A stretch of 64,000 bases of DNA from Pseudomonas lurida (lineage in GTDB: Bacteria; Pseudomonadota; Gammaproteobacteria; Pseudomonadales; Pseudomonadaceae). Location of the stretch: the NCBI RefSeq assembly GCF_013522705.1, contig NZ_JAAMRE010000029.1:24139-88138 (forward strand), in the 5' to 3' direction. Under the pieces are notes generated by a model. That model ran no database searches. It saw only the letters and a program-made list of their open reading frames with translations, and was not told the DNA's origin. The translations under genes were made by a program, and so were the position numbers. Position 1 is the first letter of the stretch. Each line of letters opens with the position of its first letter. Positions 52,825-60,975 of this stretch are shown here, piece after piece.

Positions 52825-53619
52825 ATGACTATTTCCGCATTCCGTCGCACGTTACTGGTTGGCACGCTGGGTCTGGCACTCGGTGCCGGTTGGCTGGGCC
52901 AGGCCGTAGCCGGCGAACAATTGGCCAATATCAAGAAGGCCGGCGAGATCAAGATCGGCCTGGAAGGTACTTACCCACCCTTCAGTTTCCAGGATGAAAG
53001 CGGCAAGCTCAGCGGTTTCGAGGTGGAACTGTCCGAAGCCCTGGCCAAGCAGCTGGGCGTGAAGGTCAAGCTGCAGGCCACGCCGTGGGATGGCATCCTC
53101 GCTGCCCTGGAATCCAAGCGCCTGGATGCGGTGGTCAACCAGGTCACCATCTCTGAAGAGCGCAAGAAAAAGTACGATTTCTCCAAGCCCTACACCGTTT
53201 CGGGGATCCAGGCGCTGGTTCTGACAAAGAATGTGGACAGCATCAAGACCGCCGACGACCTGGCCGGCAAGAAAGTCGGCGTAGGCTTGGGCACCAACTA
53301 CGAACAATGGCTCAAGGACAACCAACCCAAAGCCATCATCAAGACCTATAACGACGACCCGACCAAGTTCCAGGACCTGCGTATCGGCCGCATTGACGCG
53401 ATCCTGATCGACCGCCTCGCCGCGCTGGAATATGCCAAAAAAGCCCCGGACACCGCCGCTGCCGGCGACGCATTCTCGCGCCAGGAGTCCGGCATTGCCC
53501 TGCGCAAGGGCGAGCCTGAACTGCTGGAGGCAGTGAACAAGGCCCTCGACCAGCTGCGCGCCGACGGCACCTTGAAGAAGCTGTCCGAGAAGTACTTCAA
53601 CGCTGACGTCACTCAATAA
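52825..53619 (+). CDS. tcyJ: cystine ABC transporter, binding protein
   Basis: The 264-residue periplasmic protein has a signal peptide ending VAG (MTISAFRRTLLVGTLGLALG, then AGWLGQAVAG). The type-3 solute-binding fold shows IKIGLEGTYPPFSFQDESG, SGFEVELSEALAKQLGVKV, RLDAVVNQVTISEERKKKY and a C-terminal LDQLRADGTLKKLSEKYF. It matches TcyJ/FliY, the L-cystine binder. First gene of the tcyJLN operon. Confidence 0.93.
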   Translation: MTISAFRRTLLVGTLGLALGAGWLGQAVAGEQLANIKKAGEIKIGLEGTYPPFSFQDESGKLSGFEVELSEALAKQLGVKVKLQATPWDGILAALESKRLDAVVNQVTISEERKKKYDFSKPYTVSGIQALVLTKNVDSIKTADDLAGKKVGVGLGTNYEQWLKDNQPKAIIKTYNDDPTKFQDLRIGRIDAILIDRLAALEYAKKAPDTAAAGDAFSRQESGIALRKGEPELLEAVNKALDQLRADGTLKKLSEKYFNADVTQ

Positions 53620-54284
53620 TGGAAGCAGGCTTCCAACTCGCACTCGACTCCGCGCCCTTTCTGCTCAAGGGCGCGTATTACACGGTAATCCTGAGCCTGG
53701 GCGGCATGTTCTTCGGCCTGCTGCTGGGCTTTGGCCTGGCCTTGATGCGCCTGTCGCGCTTCTTTGCGGTACGAGGGATTGCCCGGGTCTACGTGTCGTT
53801 TTTTCGCGGTACGCCGTTGCTGGTGCAGCTGTTCCTGATCTACTACGGCTTGCCGCAAGTGGGCATCGAGCTGGATCCGATCCCGGCGGCCATGATCGGC
53901 TTCTCGCTGAACATGGCTGCCTACGCCTGTGAAATCCTGCGTGCCGCCATCGGCTCCATCGAGCGCGGCCAGTGGGAAGCCGCGGCCAGTATCGGCATGA
54001 CCCGCGCGCAGACCCTGCGTCGGGCCATCCTGCCGCAGGCCATGCGCACGGCACTGCCACCGTTGGGCAACAGCTTTATTTCGCTGGTCAAGGACACGGC
54101 GCTGGCCGCTACCATTCAGGTGCCCGAGCTGTTTCGCCAGGCGCAACTGGTATCGGCGCGCACCTTCGAAATCTTCACCATGTATCTTTCCGCTGCGCTG
54201 ATCTACTGGATCCTGGCCAGCATCCTGGCGCATTTTCAAAACCGCCTGGAAGCCCGGGTCAACCGGCATGACCTGGAGTCCTGA
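53619..54284 (+). CDS. tcyL: cystine ABC transporter, permease
   Basis: The 221-residue inner-membrane protein has about five helices and the amino-acid permease signature with the EAA loop (GQWEAAASIGMTRAQTLRRAILPQAMRTALPP, read in two pieces). The FFRGTPLLVQLFLIYYGLP block is typical of polar amino-acid permeases. TAATG overlap with tcyJ. Confidence 0.93.
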   Translation: MEAGFQLALDSAPFLLKGAYYTVILSLGGMFFGLLLGFGLALMRLSRFFAVRGIARVYVSFFRGTPLLVQLFLIYYGLPQVGIELDPIPAAMIGFSLNMAAYACEILRAAIGSIERGQWEAAASIGMTRAQTLRRAILPQAMRTALPPLGNSFISLVKDTALAATIQVPELFRQAQLVSARTFEIFTMYLSAALIYWILASILAHFQNRLEARVNRHDLES

Positions 54285-54287
54285 AGC

Positions 54288-55034
54288 ATGATCGTGGTTG
54301 AAAAACTGACCAAACAATTCAACGGTCAGGTGGTGCTCGCCGGCATCGACCTGGAGGTCAAGGAAGGCGAAGTCATCGCTATCATCGGCCCCAGCGGTTC
54401 CGGCAAGACCACCTTCCTGCGTTGCCTCAACTTTCTGGAAACTCCCACCAGCGGGCGCATCAAGGTGGGCGATATCGAGATCGACGGCAGCCGGCCGATC
54501 AACCAGCAACAAAGTCTGGTACGTCGTCTGCGCCAGCATGTGGGCTTTGTGTTCCAGAGCTTCAACCTGTTCCCGCACCGCACCGCGCTGGAAAACGTGA
54601 TCGAAGGCCCTACCGTGGTCAAGAAAATGCCTCACGATGCCGCGGTGGCGCTGGGCCGCAGGTTGCTGGCCCGGGTCGGGTTGGCGGGCAAGGAAGACGC
54701 CTACCCACGGCGCCTGTCCGGCGGCCAGCAACAGCGCGTGGCAATTGCCCGTGCGCTGGCCATGGAGCCGGAGATAATCCTGTTCGACGAACCCACCTCG
54801 GCGCTGGACCCGGAGCTGGTCGGCGAAGTGCTGGCGACCATCCGCAGCCTGGCCGAAGAAAAGCGCACCATGGTCATCGTCACCCACGAAATGAGCTTTG
54901 CCCGGGATGTGGCCAACCGCGTGATCTTTTTCGATAAGGGCGTGATCGTGGAGCAAGGCGAAGCCAAGGCGCTGTTCGCCAACCCCAAGGAAGAACGCAC
55001 GCGGCAGTTCCTGAGCAAGTTTCTCGCTCACTGA
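54288..55034 (+). CDS. tcyN: cystine ABC transporter, ATPase
   Basis: The 248-residue ATPase has Walker A GPSGSGKTTFLR, Q-loop GFVFQSFNLFPHRTALEN, signature LSGGQQQRVAIARALAM, Walker B IILFDEPTSALDPE and switch His in VTHEMSFA. It starts three bases after tcyL and completes the importer. Confidence 0.94.
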   Translation: MIVVEKLTKQFNGQVVLAGIDLEVKEGEVIAIIGPSGSGKTTFLRCLNFLETPTSGRIKVGDIEIDGSRPINQQQSLVRRLRQHVGFVFQSFNLFPHRTALENVIEGPTVVKKMPHDAAVALGRRLLARVGLAGKEDAYPRRLSGGQQQRVAIARALAMEPEIILFDEPTSALDPELVGEVLATIRSLAEEKRTMVIVTHEMSFARDVANRVIFFDKGVIVEQGEAKALFANPKEERTRQFLSKFLAH

Positions 55035-55044
55035 TCCTGCCTCT

Positions 55045-55073
55045 TGTGGCGAGGGCCCAGCGCCCTCGCCACA
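55045..55073. terminator. hairpin after tcyN (REP-like)
   Basis: TGTGGCGAGGGC / GCCCTCGCCACA arms around CCAGC, 11 bases after the tcyN stop; likely terminator. The remaining gap to 55350 (315 bases in all) shows no gene and no clear promoter hexamers. Confidence 0.6.
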
Positions 55074-55349
55074 GCCCGCTGTTCCTACAGGAACGCCTCG
55101 TCAAGCCGTGTAAAACGCTGCGGTTGATGCCACCGAAAACACCCTCCGCAGTCAGACCCTTCTGAATATTCTAAAACCCGCGGTTTAGCCTTTTGCCGCC
55201 ATTGACGCTCCTTGGCCAACCCTCTTATCTAGGCCCCAGAGGATTGGATCCTATCCCGGCTATTTATTGAATCGTGCCTTTCAGCCCTGCCGCGCACCCG
55301 CGCCAAGGGGCCGGAACGATTGCTGCTGGCTGCATCAAGGAGATGACTT

Positions 55350-56111
55350 ATGACTTCCACGCTCACCGCCCCAACGCTGCCCCAGGCCAACCGGTATGGC
55401 ATCAATGCACGGGCGGCCACTCAGTTGCAGGTTGCCATCGCGCCGTACCTCGGCATGGACGAAGGTGACCTGATCGAATTGTTCTGGAACAGCTGCTTTG
55501 CCGCCTCAAGGCGAATCACCGCCTGCAAGGTCGGCGCGCCCACACACCTGCGGGTACCGGAAAGTTTCGTGCAGGACGGCCTGGCGCAGGTGTATTACCA
55601 GGTTATGCAGATCGGCCACGGCCCGGCGCGCTCGGCCGTGACGCAGGTGCGCGTCAAAACCAACGCCCCAGGCGGCCAGCCCGCCGCGTTATACAGCGAC
55701 GAGAACCAGAACCTGGCCCCGGTCGGCCTGCCCGAGACCATCCGACGCTACGGCGTCAACAGCCGTCAGGTGCACCGTGGCGTGCCCCTGACCATCGAGC
55801 CGTACCTGAACATGACCGCAGGCGACGCCATCACCCTGCGCTGGGGCGACGTGCGCATGGACTTGCCCAAAATACCGGCACGCGACATTGGCCGGGCCGT
55901 GCACGTGTGGGTGCCGGCCACGGTGATCGCCGAGGCCGGCGACGACTGTCGGCTCGAGGTGACGTATTGCGTGCTGGACCGCGTCGGCAACAATTCGCGC
56001 TGGGCGCCCGCGCGCACGCTGCGCATCGCCGCGTCGGCGCCGTCACGCCCGACCCGGGCCGCCACACCCTATCGCCCAAGGCCGCTAGGCTCCCCCTGCG
56101 AACCGGGGTGA
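55350..56111 (+). CDS. unknown protein with two tandem copies of a beta-rich domain, 253 aa
   Basis: No family recognised. The chain consists of two related units. Residues about 15-110 begin NRYGINARAATQLQVAIAPYLGMDEGD, and residues about 130-235 begin RRYGVNSRQVHRGVPLTIEPYLNMTAGD (each read in part). Both then have L-x-W segments, a V-P-x-x-x-I/F stretch (THLRVPESFVQDG and HVWVPATVIAEAG), a Y-x-V strand and a V-R/L-R end. This looks like duplicated immunoglobulin-like sandwiches. No signal peptide; the last 20 residues are Pro/Arg-rich. AAGGAG lies before the ATG. It lies between cystine and SfnB loci, but its role is unknown. Confidence 0.75.
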   Translation: MTSTLTAPTLPQANRYGINARAATQLQVAIAPYLGMDEGDLIELFWNSCFAASRRITACKVGAPTHLRVPESFVQDGLAQVYYQVMQIGHGPARSAVTQVRVKTNAPGGQPAALYSDENQNLAPVGLPETIRRYGVNSRQVHRGVPLTIEPYLNMTAGDAITLRWGDVRMDLPKIPARDIGRAVHVWVPATVIAEAGDDCRLEVTYCVLDRVGNNSRWAPARTLRIAASAPSRPTRAATPYRPRPLGSPCEPG

Positions 56112-56234
56112 ATGCCTTCTATGTATATTCCTAAAAGTTAGTTTATTTAAATATTTAACAAGCTTAGGGTATATACACCGGACCACCGGACATCTCTGAA
56201 TTTCTGTTTTTATTTCATTGAATGCGAGGTCGGT
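56112..56234 (+). promoter_or_regulatory. AT-rich promoter region of the sfnB operon
   Basis: An AT-rich stretch in a GC-rich neighbourhood holds the 12-base palindrome TTAAATATTTAA (56147-56158) and TATATAC at 56171-56177, which could be a -10. It stands in the place where a sulfur-starvation activator would be expected. Confidence 0.45.
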
Positions 56235-56297
56235 ATGGTCAGAATTACCCCGGTGCGCAACGCCAGGGCATTGCGTGCAGCCAAGGAGCGGCGCTGA
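56235..56297 (+). CDS. 20-codon leader ORF coupled to sfnB
   Basis: ATG 56235, preceded by GAGG, encodes MVRITPVRNARALRAAKERR and stops at TGA 56295-56297, which overlaps the sfnB ATG (TGATG). The peptide is very basic (Arg/Lys 8 of 20) and the sfnB ribosome site AAGGAG is inside its coding sequence, so translation of the leader would reach and open the sfnB start. It could be a translational coupler or attenuation peptide. Confidence 0.55.
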   Translation: MVRITPVRNARALRAAKERR

Positions 56298-57538
56298 TGT
56301 CTAACTTGGCTCTTACACCCCCTGTCACTCATCCGGATGTCGCGCCTCTGTTGTTGCCGGCCGTGGTGCTGCGCAACGACGCAGAAGCGCTCGACGCCGC
56401 CCGCGAGTTGGCCCAGGCCGCGCGCCTGCAGGCCGCCACGCGCGACCAGCAACGCAAACTGCCCTGGGCGCAGATCGAGCAGTTCACCCGCAGCGGGCTG
56501 GGCAGCATTTCCATTCCCCGCGAGTACGGCGGCCCGCAGGTGTCCTTTGTGACCCTGGCCGAGGTGTTCGCGATCATCAGCGCGGCCGACCCGGCGCTCG
56601 GGCAGATCCCGCAGAACCATTTCGGCATCCTGCACCTGCTGCAGAACACGGCCACTGAGCGTCAGAAAAAGCAATTGTTCCAGAGCGTGCTCGACGGCTG
56701 GCGCATCGGCAACGGCGGCCCGGAACGCGGCACCAGAAATACCCTGGAGCTCAAGGCACGCCTCACCGCCCAAGGCGACGGCTATGTCGTCAGCGGCCAG
56801 AAGTTCTACTCCACCGGCGCGCTGTTTGCCCATTGGGTCGCGATCAAGGCGCTCAACGACGACGGCAAGCAAGTCATGGCGTTTGTGCGCCGTGGCAGCG
56901 AAGGGCTGCGCATTGTGGATGACTGGTCCGGCTTCGGCCAACGCACTACCGCCAGCGGCACGGTGTTGCTCGATCAAGTCCCTGTGGACGCCGACCTGGT
57001 GGTGGACAACTGGCGCCTCGGCCAGAGCCCGAACGTCCAGGGGGCAGTCTCGCAATTGATCCAGGCCGCCATCGACGCCGGTATTGCACGCGGCGCGTTG
57101 GAAGACACCATCGCTTTCGTGCGTGAGCGCTCGCGCCCGTGGATCGACGCCAAGGTCGAACGCGCCAGCGATGACCCCTACGTGATTGCCGATATCGGCA
57201 AACTGAAAATCGAGCTGCACGCCGCCGAAGCCTTGCTGCGCAAGGCCGGCCAGGTGCTCGACCAGGTCAGCGCCGCGCCGATCACCGCGCAGTCGGCGGC
57301 ACGTGCGTCGATTGCCGTGGCCGAGGCCAAGGTGCTGACCACCGAAGTGTCGCTGCTGGTCAGCGAAAAGCTCTTCGAACTGGCCGGCAGCCGCGCCACC
57401 CTCGCCGAATTCAACCTCGACCGCCACTGGCGTAACGCCCGCGTGCACACCCTGCATGACCCGGTGCGCTGGAAGTATCACGCGGTCGGCGCTTATCGCC
57501 TCAACGGCACCCTGCCCGCTCGGCACTCCTGGATTTAA
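56297..57538 (+). CDS. sfnB: SfnB-family sulfur acquisition flavoprotein (copy 1)
   Basis: The start at 56297 (MSNLALTPPVTHPDVAP) has AAGGAG nine bases upstream, giving 413 residues. It has the acyl-CoA-dehydrogenase fold: GLGSISIPREYGGP, GQIPQNHFGILHL, VSGQKFYSTGALFAHW, DDWSGFGQRTTASGT, and NARVHTLHDPVRWKYHAVG. SfnB proteins are FMN-dependent partners in dimethyl sulfone and other organosulfur use in pseudomonads. The second gene downstream is a paralog. Confidence 0.9.
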   Translation: MSNLALTPPVTHPDVAPLLLPAVVLRNDAEALDAARELAQAARLQAATRDQQRKLPWAQIEQFTRSGLGSISIPREYGGPQVSFVTLAEVFAIISAADPALGQIPQNHFGILHLLQNTATERQKKQLFQSVLDGWRIGNGGPERGTRNTLELKARLTAQGDGYVVSGQKFYSTGALFAHWVAIKALNDDGKQVMAFVRRGSEGLRIVDDWSGFGQRTTASGTVLLDQVPVDADLVVDNWRLGQSPNVQGAVSQLIQAAIDAGIARGALEDTIAFVRERSRPWIDAKVERASDDPYVIADIGKLKIELHAAEALLRKAGQVLDQVSAAPITAQSAARASIAVAEAKVLTTEVSLLVSEKLFELAGSRATLAEFNLDRHWRNARVHTLHDPVRWKYHAVGAYRLNGTLPARHSWI

Positions 57539-57562
57539 CCGACCAGACGTCTGGAGACCTCT

Positions 57563-58756
57563 ATGCCTTTCTCTACCAACGTCGCGGTGATCACCAGCGA
57601 CGAACAGGCCCTTGTTGTAGCCAGTGACCTGGCCGAGGACCTTCGCCGCGACAGCGCCCAGCGCGACCGCGAACGCCGTCTGCCGTGGCCCGAGCTGGAC
57701 GCGTTTTCGCGCTCCGGGCTGTGGGGCATCAGTGTGCCCAAAGCCTACGGCGGTGCCGACGTGTCCAACGTGACCCTGGCCAAGGTCATCGCGCTGATCG
57801 CCCAGGCCGATGCGTCCCTGGGACAGATTCCGCAAAACCATTTCTATGCCCTGCAAGTGCTGCGCGTAAATGGCAGCGCCGCCCAGCAACAACGTCTCTA
57901 CGCCGAGGTACTCGCCGGCCAGCGTTTCGGCAATGCGCTGGCCGAACTGGGGACTAAAACAGCCCACGACCGCGTGACCTCCCTGACCCGCGACGGCGAC
58001 GGTTTTCGCATCAATGGGCGCAAGTTCTATGCCACCGGCGCGCTCTACGCTCAACGCATTCCCACCTCGGTGGTGGACGAGCACGGCGTGCAGCAACTGG
58101 CCTTTGTGCCCCGCGACAGCCAGGGCCTGAATGTGATCGACGACTGGAGCGGTTTCGGCCAGCGCACCACGGGCAGTGGCTCGGTGGTGTTCGATAACGT
58201 GTGGGTCGCGGCGCAGGACGTGGTGCCGTTCCAGAGCGCCTTCGAGCGCCCGACCACCGTGGGCCCGCTGGCGCAGATCCTGCACGCCGCCATCGACACC
58301 GGCATCGCCCGCGCCGCTTTTGAAGATGCGCTGCACTTTGTGCGCACCAAGACCCGCCCGTGGATCGACGCCACCAGCGACAAGGCCAGCGAAGACACGC
58401 TGACCCTGAAAAGCTTCGGCCACTTGAGCGTGCGTCTGCATGCCACCGAAGCTCTGTTGGAGCGCGCCGGCGAATACCTCGACCGCGCCCAGGCCGACAG
58501 CAACGCCGAACACGTCGCGGCCGCCTCGATTGCGGTGGCCGAAGTGCGCGCCTTGAGCACCGAGATTTCCCTCGCCGCCGGCAGCACCTTGTTCGAGCTG
58601 GCGGGCAGCCAGGCGACCCTGGCCGAACATGGCCTGGACCGCCACTGGCGCAACGCCAGGGTGCACACCCTGCACGACCCGGTGCGCTGGAAGTATCACG
58701 CGGTCGGCAATTACTACCTCAACGACGCCAACCCGCCACTGCGGGGGACGATCTGA
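57563..58756 (+). CDS. SfnB-family sulfur acquisition flavoprotein (copy 2)
   Basis: The 397-residue protein repeats the domain order of copy 1, with GLWGISVPKAYGGADV, LGQIPQNHFYALQVL, GNALAELGTKTAHDR, INGRKFYATGALYAQR, IDDWSGFGQRTTGSGS and the same ARVHTLHDPVRWKYHAVG end. GGAGA precedes the ATG. The stop overlaps the next start (TGATG). The GNALAELGTK segment replaces GNGGPERGTR of copy 1, so the two likely differ in substrate or partner. Confidence 0.9.
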   Translation: MPFSTNVAVITSDEQALVVASDLAEDLRRDSAQRDRERRLPWPELDAFSRSGLWGISVPKAYGGADVSNVTLAKVIALIAQADASLGQIPQNHFYALQVLRVNGSAAQQQRLYAEVLAGQRFGNALAELGTKTAHDRVTSLTRDGDGFRINGRKFYATGALYAQRIPTSVVDEHGVQQLAFVPRDSQGLNVIDDWSGFGQRTTGSGSVVFDNVWVAAQDVVPFQSAFERPTTVGPLAQILHAAIDTGIARAAFEDALHFVRTKTRPWIDATSDKASEDTLTLKSFGHLSVRLHATEALLERAGEYLDRAQADSNAEHVAAASIAVAEVRALSTEISLAAGSTLFELAGSQATLAEHGLDRHWRNARVHTLHDPVRWKYHAVGNYYLNDANPPLRGTI

Positions 58757-60108
58757 TGAGCAAAAAGAAAATCCTGCTCAATGCCTTCAACATGAACTGC
58801 ATCGGGCACATCAACCACGGCCTGTGGACCCATCCTCGGGACACCTCGACCCAGTACAAAACCCTCTCCTACTGGACCGATCTCGCGCAGACCCTGGAAC
58901 GCGGGTTGTTCGATGGGTTGTTCATCGCCGATATCGTCGGCGTGTACGACGTCTACCAGCAATCGGTCGATGTGCCGCTCAAGGAGTCGATTCAACTGCC
59001 GGTCAACGACCCGCTGCTGCTGGTCTCGGCGATGGCGGCGGTCACCCGCCACCTGGGTTTCGGCCTGACCGCCAACCTCACTTACGAGCCGCCGTATCTG
59101 TTCGCCCGGCGCATGTCCACCCTCGATCACCTGAGCAATGGCCGGGTGGGCTGGAACATCGTCACCGGCTACCTGGACAGCGCCGCCAAGGCCATGGGCC
59201 TCACTGAACAAGTTGAGCATGACCGTCGCTACGACCAGGCCGATGAGTACCTGCAGGTGCTCTACAAGCTGTGGGAAGGCAGCTGGGAGGACGACGCGGT
59301 GCTCAACGACCCGCAGCAACGCGTCTACGCGCAGCCGGGCAAGGTGCACAAGGTCGAGCACCACGGCGAGTTCTACCAGGTGGAGGGTTACCACCTGTGC
59401 GAACCGTCGCCGCAGCGCACGCCGGTGCTGTTCCAGGCCGGCAGTTCCGAGCGCGGCCTGGCGTTCGCGGGGCAACATGCCGAATGCGTGTTCATCAGCG
59501 GGCAGAACAAAGCCGCGACCAAGGTGCAGGTCGACAAAGTGCGCGCCAGCGCGCTCAAGGCCGGACGCAACCCCGAGGACATCAAGGTGTTCATGGGTAT
59601 CAATGTGATCGTCGACGCCACCGAGGCCCTGGCCTGGGAGAAACACGCCGAGTACCTGAGCTACGCCAGCGCGGAAGCGGGCGTGGCGCACTTTTCGGCC
59701 TCCACCGGCATCGACTTTTCCCGCTACGAACTGGACGAACCGATCCAGTACGTGAAGAGCAACGCCATTCAATCGGCCACCAAAACCCTGCAAAACAACG
59801 ACTGGACCCGGCGCAAGTTACTGGACCAGCACGCGCTCGGCGGGCGTTACATCACCCTGGTCGGCTCGCCCCAACAGGTGGCTGACGAGCTGGAATCGTG
59901 GATCAGCGAAACCGGCCTGGATGGCTTCAACCTCACACGCATCGTGACCCCGGAAAGCTACGTCGATTTCATCGATCTGGTGGTGCCGGAACTGCAGCGG
60001 CGCGGGTCGTACAAGACTGAATATGAGCAAGGAACGTTAAGAGAAAAAGTCTTCCAAGGCAGCGCCCGTCTACCCGAACACCACACCGGTTCCACCTACC
60101 GCCACTGA
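58756..60108 (+). CDS. NtaA/SnaA/SfnA-type FMN-dependent monooxygenase (LLM class)
   Basis: The 450-residue luciferase-like enzyme starts MSKKKILLNAFNMNCIGHIN and has GLFDGLFIADIVGVYDVYQQ, TYEPPYLFARRMSTLDHLSNGRVGWN and VLFQAGSSERGLAFAGQHAE, typical of the nitrilotriacetate/dibenzothiophene-sulfone monooxygenase group. With a reduced-FMN supplier, it would oxidise a small organosulfur compound to release sulfite. No flavin reductase is encoded in the operon. Coupled to sfnB copy 2. Confidence 0.9.
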   Translation: MSKKKILLNAFNMNCIGHINHGLWTHPRDTSTQYKTLSYWTDLAQTLERGLFDGLFIADIVGVYDVYQQSVDVPLKESIQLPVNDPLLLVSAMAAVTRHLGFGLTANLTYEPPYLFARRMSTLDHLSNGRVGWNIVTGYLDSAAKAMGLTEQVEHDRRYDQADEYLQVLYKLWEGSWEDDAVLNDPQQRVYAQPGKVHKVEHHGEFYQVEGYHLCEPSPQRTPVLFQAGSSERGLAFAGQHAECVFISGQNKAATKVQVDKVRASALKAGRNPEDIKVFMGINVIVDATEALAWEKHAEYLSYASAEAGVAHFSASTGIDFSRYELDEPIQYVKSNAIQSATKTLQNNDWTRRKLLDQHALGGRYITLVGSPQQVADELESWISETGLDGFNLTRIVTPESYVDFIDLVVPELQRRGSYKTEYEQGTLREKVFQGSARLPEHHTGSTYRH

Positions 60109-60163
60109 ACAAAAATTGTGGATCTGCACGTTTGTACAAATACCTTATGACTGGAAATCGACC

Positions 60164-60973
60164 ATGAAAAAAATACTGCTCTCCCACCCAGTCAAAGCAC
60201 TGGCCCTGGCCTTCGGGCTGTTCAGTTCGACGCTGTTCGCCGCCGAGGCGCCGCTGAAAGTCGGCACCACCGCAGCCTTCGCGATTCCGCTGGAAGCCGC
60301 CGTGGCCGAAGCCGGCAAGCAAGGCTTGAAGGTTGAGCTGGTGGAGTTCACCGACTGGATCGCGCCCAATGTGAGCCTGGCGGCCGGCGATATCGACGTA
60401 AATTACTTCCAGCACATCCCGTTCCTGGAAAACGCCAAGGCCGCCGCCGGGTTTGACCTGGTGCCGTACGCACCGGGGATCATCAACAACGTCGGGCTGT
60501 ATTCGAAAAAGTACAAAAGCTTCAACGACCTGCCACAAGGCGCCAGCGTCGCGATCGCCAATGACCCGATCAACAGCGGCCGCGGTTTGCAATTGCTGGC
60601 CAAAGCCGGGCTGATCACCCTCAAGCCGGGCGTGGGCTACAAGGCCACTGAAGAAGACATCGTCGCCAACCCGAAAAACATCAAGATCCTGCAAGTGGAA
60701 GCCGTGCAGTTGGTGCGCGCCTATGACGATGCGGACCTGGTGCAGGGCTACCCGGCCTATATTCGCTTGTCGAAAACCTTCGATGCCGAGTCGGCCCTGC
60801 TGTTCGACGGCCTCGACCACCCCGAATACGTGATTCAGTTCGTGGTCCAGCCCAAGAGCAAAACCGACCCACGGGTGATCAAGTTCGTCGATATCTACCA
60901 GCATTCGCCGGTGGTGCGCGCCGCGCTGGATAAATCCCTCGGCAAGCTCTACCAAGTCGGTTGGGAGGGCTGA
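60164..60973 (+). CDS. metQ: MetQ/NlpA-family ABC transporter binding protein
   Basis: The ATG at 60164 (MKKILLSHPVKALALAFGLF) starts a signal peptide ending LFAAEA; there is no lipobox cysteine, so it is probably a soluble periplasmic protein rather than the usual NlpA lipoprotein. The 269-residue sequence shows VNYFQHIPFLENAKAAAGFD, GIINNVGLYSKKYKSF, VAIANDPINSGRGLQLLAKA and PAYIRLSKTFD. As part of an organosulfur operon it may bind methionine derivatives or other thio-compounds. Confidence 0.9.
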   Translation: MKKILLSHPVKALALAFGLFSSTLFAAEAPLKVGTTAAFAIPLEAAVAEAGKQGLKVELVEFTDWIAPNVSLAAGDIDVNYFQHIPFLENAKAAAGFDLVPYAPGIINNVGLYSKKYKSFNDLPQGASVAIANDPINSGRGLQLLAKAGLITLKPGVGYKATEEDIVANPKNIKILQVEAVQLVRAYDDADLVQGYPAYIRLSKTFDAESALLFDGLDHPEYVIQFVVQPKSKTDPRVIKFVDIYQHSPVVRAALDKSLGKLYQVGWEG

Positions 60974-60975
60974 GT

